Origin: Symsagittifera roscoffensis | Lineage: Eukaryota > Xenacoelomorpha > Acoela > Convolutidae | Length of the DNA: 64,000 nt | Direction: 5' to 3' | Assembly: GCF_963678635.1 (NCBI RefSeq) | Contig: NC_087062.1 | Coordinates: 85,524,890-85,588,889 of the forward strand | In this document: positions 57,363-64,000 of the stretch, one piece after another | Numbering within the stretch: the first letter of the stretch is position 1 | Layout of the letters: each line of letters opens with the position of its first letter | Program-made: the position numbers and the translations under genes | The notes under the pieces: generated by a model | Database searches by the model: none | The model's input: only the letters and a program-made list of their open reading frames with translations | Told to the model about the DNA's origin: nothing

Positions 57363-60300
57363 TTGATTTCCATTCATTATAAATCTCCCATTTTCATATG
57401 CTATGCGTCACTGAATGACAACGAGAAAGTGCACTGTGGGGACTGTGGAAACATGTATAGTTGCCAAAACGCAGCTCGACACCGCAAAAGTTGTCAAACA
57501 GGGATTATTTCTTGTTCTGATTTTAAGTATTGCCTTTACATTCAACAAGAAATGATTTATCACGGGAACAAGAAGCATGCTCCTTCATGTTCCAAGCAAT
57601 CAACGGTTTGCTCGTTTTGCTAGAAGAAGTTTCCGAGTTACTATTCTCTCCAGCAACATCGGAGAAAAGAACATGGAGCGAAACAACGGAAACCAAGTGA
57701 TACGGTGGCAGACTTAAAAAATATTGTGTAGGAGGAAGGGGAAGATGGAGAGAAACTCAAGAAGGAGTTGAGTGCTTGTCAAAACTTTCTGGTGGATACT
57801 GAGACGGAGAATGGGAGACATAAGGAATTAAAATTTTCAAATGTTAAAGTTAGATACCAAGATTATCAACGAGAAGCTTGAACAAGTATTCAATAAGTTC
57901 GAGACCGCTGCAGAAACTATTATCGCTCTTGGACTTGTTCATCCTAATGTCAAAAGGGAAGAATATTGGTATTACTACACGCACGAAAACGATACTTTGT
58001 TCGAAAAATCGCATTTACTGTATACGGAAGCGGTTTTGATTACAACACAGGGAAAAGTTGAGAAGTTTGATATTGTGGAGCAACGCACACAAGAACGTCA
58101 GAACGCAAAGTGGAGGTTCAAGTTGATCACAAATGTCACCATTTTTGCTGCACTACCCGAGCCTTTACTACCCGAGCCGGAAAAAGATAAACAGCCATAG
58201 AATGATCATCTTTGCCTTTTCCATGCGTTAACAATGTATTTGCATGGTCATAATAACCTCAATGCTTATACATCTCATTTGTTTACTGAGTTTACATCAA
58301 ACTCTAGTACGATTCGAAGAAATTTCGTGGAGTGTCAATTGATGATCTACCTCTCGTAGCGGAAATAGTTCAACGTAACAATTTCATTTACGAATTTAGT
58401 TTCAAGAAAGAGAATATGTCGTAGGGTTAGCGTTGCGACAAAATGTAAAGTTTGATAAACCGTGAAATTGCTAAGATTCAACAAAAAAATCATTCATACG
58501 AATGATATTGATTCTTTCTTCAAGTAACCTAGCTATGACACTTTCTTCCACAAATCAGATCACTTCAACAAACAGGTAGTCAGATGTAAACATAGAGTGC
58601 GACATGTTTATCCCAAAAATGCGTACACACTACGAGAAACAATTTTCGAGAAAGTAGATGGATTAAGCATTCCCTGCATTGAAGATCAGAAACTAGTTAG
58701 CAATGTAGCAATCTTTGACTCCGAATCGAAATGTGTTCCCACAGACAAACTGAAAGAACTAACTGACCCAAACAACCAATTGGATTGGGAAGCATGTCCC
58801 CATTTCCGTCAAAAGAAATTGAAAACACCTTAAACGATCGAGTCAAAATGATTTTCGATAAACTCAACATAAGAAATTTAACTACAAGACTAGAAGTGTT
58901 TGATTATGAAGATGAATGTATTGAAGATGGAGAGGATAATGACATGTCGACGAATTTCTTGAGATATCAAAAAAATTAGCTGATCGACTTAGAGCGAAAC
59001 AGCATTTAGAGCGCTATGTTAAAATTTCACCGGTGTTGGGTTTCAATAGCGGTAGATACGATCTGAACCTTATCAAATCGAATTTGATCCCGTACCTTAT
59101 ATGTGATCGAGATATCGAACCAACAGTATTTTAGTAGCAAATGATTTCATATGATTCAAATTTGGAGATGTCCAGTTTCTAGACATTATGAAGTAACTTG
59201 ATGGAGCAAAAACATTGGATTCGTTTCTCAAAGCCTATAAAGCCAGTGAAACCAAAAATGTTTTCCCCTACGGATGATTTGACAGTCCAGACAAGCTTGA
59301 CTGTACGGATTTGCCTCAATATGAAGCCTCTTTCAGCAAACTGAAAAATCACAACCTTCTCAAGAAAGTTTTCAACGATCATAAAAAACTTGTTAATGAA
59401 CGTCTTGATCAACAAATAGCGCTGCAAATGTTGTGTATTCAATTAGTTCCACCAACAGGTTTCGAAATTACTTCTATTTGAAAATTATCTGGGAAAAACA
59501 CAGCATGATTACTTTCAAAGACTTCCTACGAAAGTATAACAACAAAGATGTTAATATTACTCTTGAATCTACGCAAAAAACGATAGAGTTTTACCATGAT
59601 AAGAAAATTGACATGCTGAAACTGTCGTGCACTCTTTCATATCTTGCAAGTATCTGCTATACAAATCGACAAATCACAAGTTCTACCCGTTTTTTGACGG
59701 AGATAACGATTTATGTGAGAAAATTAATGAAGTCATGACAGGTGGTCCACCGATAGTTTTCACGCGAAAAACTGCTGTCGATCAAACTTATATTTGTAAC
59801 TCGTCAAATGTTTGCAGAAAACAGTTGGAATTGACTCAATTTGCCAAGAGATGCCGACCGGACTTTACAAAACATGGGAGTATGACTCTGAAACTGATCA
59901 GTTTTAAGCTAGGAATTACAGAGAAAGAAGTTTCGAGAACATGGTTTGTCCTTCTATCAAGAGTTGAGACCAGAGTTAAAATTGAGAGTTTTTAAATTAC
60001 CGGAAAGCAGAAGAAAATTGGCTGTTTCCATGTTGATGGCTACTGCTATCACTGTAAAACAGTATTTGAAGCTATGTGTTGCTAATATCACTTCTGCTCA
60101 TGCCAAGAAACTATTCCATCTTTGTCAGAACAAGTCATTGAAAGGGGGAATTACGAAGCGAGAAATGGACAAGCTGAGAGGAGAGTATATAAGAGAAAGA
60201 TGTTAATATATTCAGGAATTGCGAGCTAGAGTGTGAGTGGTGGGAGCATTTTGAAATAGATTCTTCAGTCAAAAATCAAGTCAAGACGAATTTTCATTAT

Positions 60301-61533
60301 AGAACACCTCTGTCTACTGATTCTTTACTTGAAAAACTGAAAAACGGATATCTTTTTAGCTATGTGAAATGCAAATCTGATAGTTTCCGACGAATTGAAG
60401 CCCACTTTTTCAAGTTTTCTCGAATATTAAAAAATAATGACGTCTGCTGTAACGATATTGGAGAACACATGAAAAACTATGCCGGAGAAAACGATTTGCT
60501 GAAAAAACCACAACGATAATGTTATTTCCAGTTTCAAATTAGAAAATGGCACAACCATCACGCCTCTTTTTAAACTCTATCTTATCTTGGACTTCAAGGA
60601 ACAAAAGTTTATCGATTTGTTCAGTACACACTTAGGAAATAATTCAACAACATCGTTCAGTCTGTTGTTGATGCTCGACGAGAATCCACATTCTGGAGTT
60701 GTTGCTGAGACGATGAAAATTATCGGTAACAGCTCGTACGTTTATCAAATAATGGACAGATCTAGACACACGATAACCAAAGTCTCGGCGATGAGAAGAA
60801 ACACAAAGCTATATATACTTTTCAAGCGATTGATTTTTGTGTTGTAAAAAAAAAGACCTTTTTGAAGAAGAACTATTGAAGTCAACAATCGAACATAGAG
60901 AACCCATTACTGTAGTCTTTTTTCATTCTTCAATACGCCAAACTTCGAATGTTGGAGTTGTACTACAATTGCTTCCGCAAGTATTGCTATGGGAATAATT
61001 TCGAGGAATTGAAGATCGACACGGTTTCTTGGTATCTAGCATTAGCAGAAGATAACCTGAACGATTGTATATTACCTGAGAAGAAAGTGCAGTGGACAGT
61101 AATTCATCGAAATGATTGTAGAAACGACTTTATAGCTGATGCACTTAAGAATTGTTTCCTCGTACATGCTGCGCTGTTCATAAAACGCAAGACCAGCGAA
61201 AACCCGGATTATTCAAAAAAGATTTTTTTGCCGTACTGAAATGTTGTGCCTGTGCAGCAAGACGTATTGCTGCTTTGATAGTAAGAGCGACAAATTTAAA
61301 ATTACTAGCAAGGACTCAACAAAGGAACGCTAGAAGATACCGGAGATGGACAAATGGCCAAATGCAGACCAGTTCTTGATAAAGCTGTAAATTTGAAGTC
61401 GATGAATCGCTGATTCAAAACCTCCAACCTTTTAGTCGGAACATATGACAAAAATAAAAAAGGACTCAGTTACTTTTACCCGAAAAGGGAAGTAATTAAT
61501 GATGGAATACATACTAAGCCATTGAACTTGTAG
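57363..61533 (+). pseudogene. Family-B DNA polymerase of a mobile or virus-like element, frameshifted
   Basis: This is a decayed replicative polymerase gene, spread over ten or so short frames (57,363-57,623; 57,841-58,200; 58,597-58,979; 59,433-60,206; 60,587-60,847; 60,949-61,379) in shifting phases. It opens with C2H2-like fingers (VHCGDCGNMY...). An exonuclease-I-like Asp-x-Glu (FDSES, 58,714-58,728) and an exonuclease-II-like block (FNSGRYDLNLIKS, from 59,042) follow. Palm motif A is damaged: VGIDS near 59,824 runs straight into ICQEMPTG. Motif B reads KIIGNSSYV (60,716-60,742). Motif C is DTVS instead of the catalytic DTDS (61,018-61,029). The C-terminus (YFYPKRE..., TAG at 61,531) is intact. 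Polymerases of this type occur in self-synthesising transposons and related DNA elements; which one cannot be told from this fragment. It is inactive. Confidence 0.8.
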
Positions 61534-61551
61534 TTTGAACCTGTAAACTGT

Positions 61552-61557
61552 AATAAA
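61552..61557 (+). terminator. Poly(A) signal AATAAA after the polymerase pseudogene
   Basis: AATAAA lies 18 bp after the stop of the pseudogene and is followed by GTTTTATATG. A signal this close suggests a compact element gene. Confidence 0.45.
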
Positions 61558-61559
61558 GT

Positions 61560-63576
61560 TTTATATGATACGATGATTTATATGTTATTTAGCTTTTCAA
61601 CTGTAATATAATATATTACAGAAATTTAATTTTTTTTCTGAAAAACTTTAATTCTTCTTTGAAGCTTCAGTTAGGTTTCAGCATAGTTTCATACACTTTC
61701 AAAATAAACTCAAATGTCTTAGAGCAATATTAAAAACATATCCTAATACATTGAGAAATCTATACCTGATCGGATTGGTGTAGAGGATCCTAAAACATGG
61801 TAAGATCGGGCGCCGGAAAAGTTTCTGAAAATTACCATCGCACTGAAACCTTGCCTTTCCCAATTTAAATACATTTGGAAACCTATTCGCTGTTTTAATT
61901 CATAGGAACTCTATTCCCTATCTTAATACATAGCTTGCAGACAAGATGCTCTATTCATTATCTTGATAAATGGGGGTCTGCACGCCACCCCCCGCACTGC
62001 AGCCCCAACAAATACAACTGACGTATTTAAGTGAAAGCATCAGCTGAACTGAATTATAAATTGAATAATAAATCATTGGTATGTGTCTACATAGCCTAAT
62101 TTTACTCGAATAGTCAAATATGTAATTTTTGACGGATAAAAGCAGCGGAGCGAAACATGCTATGTGAACTCTTTATTTGTTGGCCATTCAGTATTTTTTG
62201 ACAAACCGAGTTTGCAGCTATATGAGATGCCATAGATTCAATAAGTTTGTCATTTCAAATTCTGTCTGCTTGATGAATGTATGACTGTACTCTACTACAT
62301 TGGGTGTTGCCAAATTTTGTCTTTGGACAAAACGTAGCTTACAATTGGCCTAATCTTAGTTGGTAATTAACAATGAAGGTAACAGTGCTAGTGACAGTGT
62401 ATACGCTTCGCTCGGGTTCGCCTGGGCTTTTGGCATCTTTTTTTGACAGCGCTAGAGGCAAAACTCACTAAAAACAATTTAAAACTTTTTTCCAAAACCT
62501 GTTGCCTTGCATTTCCTGCACATGCAAAATGTTATATTAATCATCCGAGATTCATCCTAAAACGCAGAATCTTTCAAGTTAGCCGACGTTCTTTTTGCGT
62601 TTTCTTCACAAATCTGGACCAAAATCTAGTGACTTTGAAATCTGGACAGGTCTTTCTTTTATTTGACCAAAAAGACAGGAAAAAATCCTTTAGTGACAGT
62701 CTGGCATGGGTTAAATTTAGCAAGCTTTAAAAGGATTGGCTGTAAAAACTCTAATTGAAACTCTATTTCTTCAGTTTAGTTAACCGAGCCAGCTGAAAAT
62801 CAAAATTCCTGTTCGTTTTTTAAAAAATAACCGTATTCAAGAAATAGGTGTGTGTTAGTGTGTATGCGTTAAAAGTATACGCTATTAAATAACCAGCAAG
62901 CAATTCAGTAGATCGACAAGTTCATAAGATTTATTCTGTTCTGGTTTAGGAGAAAAAATTTATAAAAATTCTGTTCACAAGTTGATTTGGATTTTTATAG
63001 GTAACTTGTGTTGACCATACGCCCTCACTCATTAGGTTTTTTAATGAATTGCGGAAAATTTTGTGAATACCTTGCAAAATTCATATACATTTATCAATAT
63101 CTCTTTTGGCATGTGACAAGCTAACTTTTTCAAGTGTTGTTTTCCTGAATAATTTTTACGCTGAACCAGTGTAAAAGCTGTACTCGTCAATGATGCAGTT
63201 CTGCAATTTGTTTTTATACCATTCGATTTTGTTGACCTTTTTTAGCGGACTAATTTAATTTTCTGAGCTGTTCGAAGTTAAAAACACCCTATGTTGACAA
63301 AATTGTTCCTCGACGCAGGCAGTTTTTGGAAAAACCGGCTGAAAAAGACGTTTTGAGCACTTTAAAAAATCTAATAAGACCCAAAAAAAATGCGCTTTTT
63401 TGCACGCTCCCCACTCAAACTTAGTTATATTTAGGCCGAACGCGCCTTTAGAAAAATTCTGGCGTTGGTCAGCCAAAAACGCATCTGGTAAAACTATACC
63501 AAATGGGGAAACTATCCTTTGGAAAAATTTTGCAACCAGAATTGAGGGAGAAAAGAGAATCGAAAGTACCCACCCA
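61560..63576. other. Intergenic, nothing recognised
   Basis: No gene is supported over 2 kb. A GC-richer patch (CACCCCCCGCACTGCAGCCCC) lies near 61,984-62,010. The frame at 62,443-62,730 has no domain, and the minus-strand frame at 63,255-63,641 runs across the hAT terminus. Confidence 0.4.
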
Positions 63577-64000
63577 CAGGGCTTCTGCAAAAATAATGGT
63601 ATTGGTCCATTATAGCCATAAATAATGGAGGGAAAGGACAAAAAGTATGGCCATTATGTATGGAACTGCCATTGATAATGGCCATAGTTTAGGGACGACG
63701 GAACCCCATTATGTAAAACAAATAGTGAGCGAGCAAGCGCATGCACCTGCAAAACAAGCAACGCGCGCACTTGTTGTATTGTTCGCATTGAGCCAGCATG
63801 GTTTGGCTTTGTTCACGCCGAGTTTGTAAACTGTTTGTTAACTGTTTGTTAAACTGTTCTTCAGATTATGCCTGGTTCAACCAAGAAATTGCTGATTTGT
63901 TTTTCAAACATTTACAGGGCGATGAATTTCAATGTTCCTGTGGTGTTAAACGCAAACAAGCTGCAAATAAAGGTGTTACAAACCTGACGAGCCATATTGA
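63577..64000 (+). mobile_element. 5' end of a hAT-type transposon (continues off the window)
   Basis: The sequence turns at CAGGGCTTCTGCAAAAATAA (63,577), a typical hAT terminus. Within 130 bp there are six CCATTAT or ATAATGG motifs (about 63,594, 63,608, 63,624, 63,651, 63,675 and 63,703), matching the subterminal repeats bound by hAT transposases. A BED-finger frame follows. The other end, and so the 8-bp target duplication, is outside the window; the left 8 bp would be CCCACCCA. Confidence 0.65.
63798..64000 (+). CDS. BED zinc-finger protein, probable hAT transposase N-terminus, truncated by window end
   Basis: The frame is open from ATG 63,798 to the last base. The recognisable part is GDEFQCSCGVKRKQAANKGV followed by TNLTSHI. 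The Cys-x-Cys, the later Thr-Asn-Leu and the His fit the first half of a BED-type finger as found at the N-terminus of hAT transposases. Residues before it (WFNQEIADLFFKHLQ) form a probable helix. The true start could be another codon or exon, since the first ~20 residues look non-coding. It lies 221 bp inside a hAT-like terminus, which supports the identification. Integrity of the rest cannot be judged. Confidence 0.6.
   Translation, partial: MVWLCSRRVCKLFVNCLLNCSSDYAWFNQEIADLFFKHLQGDEFQCSCGVKRKQAANKGVTNLTSHI

Overview
The window is AT-rich, intron-bearing, repeat-laden nuclear DNA from an invertebrate animal. The clearest anchors are a Snail-family C2H2 zinc-finger gene (27,888-29,960) and a very large transglutaminase (11,314-17,520). 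Introns are short (309, 309 and 543 bp) with GT..AG ends. I cannot place the species below Metazoa from sequence alone. The gene tracks I worked from allow GTG/TTG starts, so starts were re-chosen as ATG where possible. Only three host genes are well supported (transglutaminase, Snail, a 3'-incomplete 7TM receptor). Most of the rest is mobile-element debris and tandem duplication.

Layout. 1-8,034: two ~99% identical 538-bp direct repeats bracket ~7 kb holding an unrecognised minus-strand ORF and a nest of non-autonomous inverted-repeat elements, three of them with 9-10 bp target duplications. 8,035-11,000: a full copy of a dispersed ~600-bp repeat (here 'family A') and a 672-bp tandem duplication. 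11,127-17,563: TATA box, intronless transglutaminase ORF and poly(A) signal. 17,830-24,800: an old ~160-bp satellite, a cluster of ETS-type motifs, a 9-bp minisatellite and otherwise featureless DNA. 24,819-26,448: 7TM receptor exons followed by a 200-N assembly gap. 26,449-29,960: Snail with its upstream region. 30,700-32,400: family A copies. 32,405-51,491: a three-unit tandem array (6.8, 5.3 and 6.8 kb) whose left breakpoint lies inside a Tc1/mariner-type MITE. 53,074-56,306: two smaller tandem duplications and a decayed minus-strand reading frame. 57,316-61,557: a heavily frameshifted family-B DNA polymerase pseudogene of a mobile or virus-like element. 63,577-64,000: the 5' end of a hAT-type transposon with a BED-finger reading frame running off the window.

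The most unusual gene is the transglutaminase. A complete catalytic module (Cys-His-Asp, plus the transition-state Trp) is fused behind about 44 copies of a 14-residue Gly/Ser/Gln repeat almost free of Lys, itself preceded by an acidic, Ser-rich, Lys-containing tail. An enzyme carrying its own candidate glutamine-donor substrate suggests a self-crosslinking protein. This is inference and needs biochemical testing. The most unusual non-coding signal is an identical palindromic 20-mer just upstream of zinc-finger reading frames in all three tandem units and upstream of the polymerase pseudogene, which ties the array to that element family.
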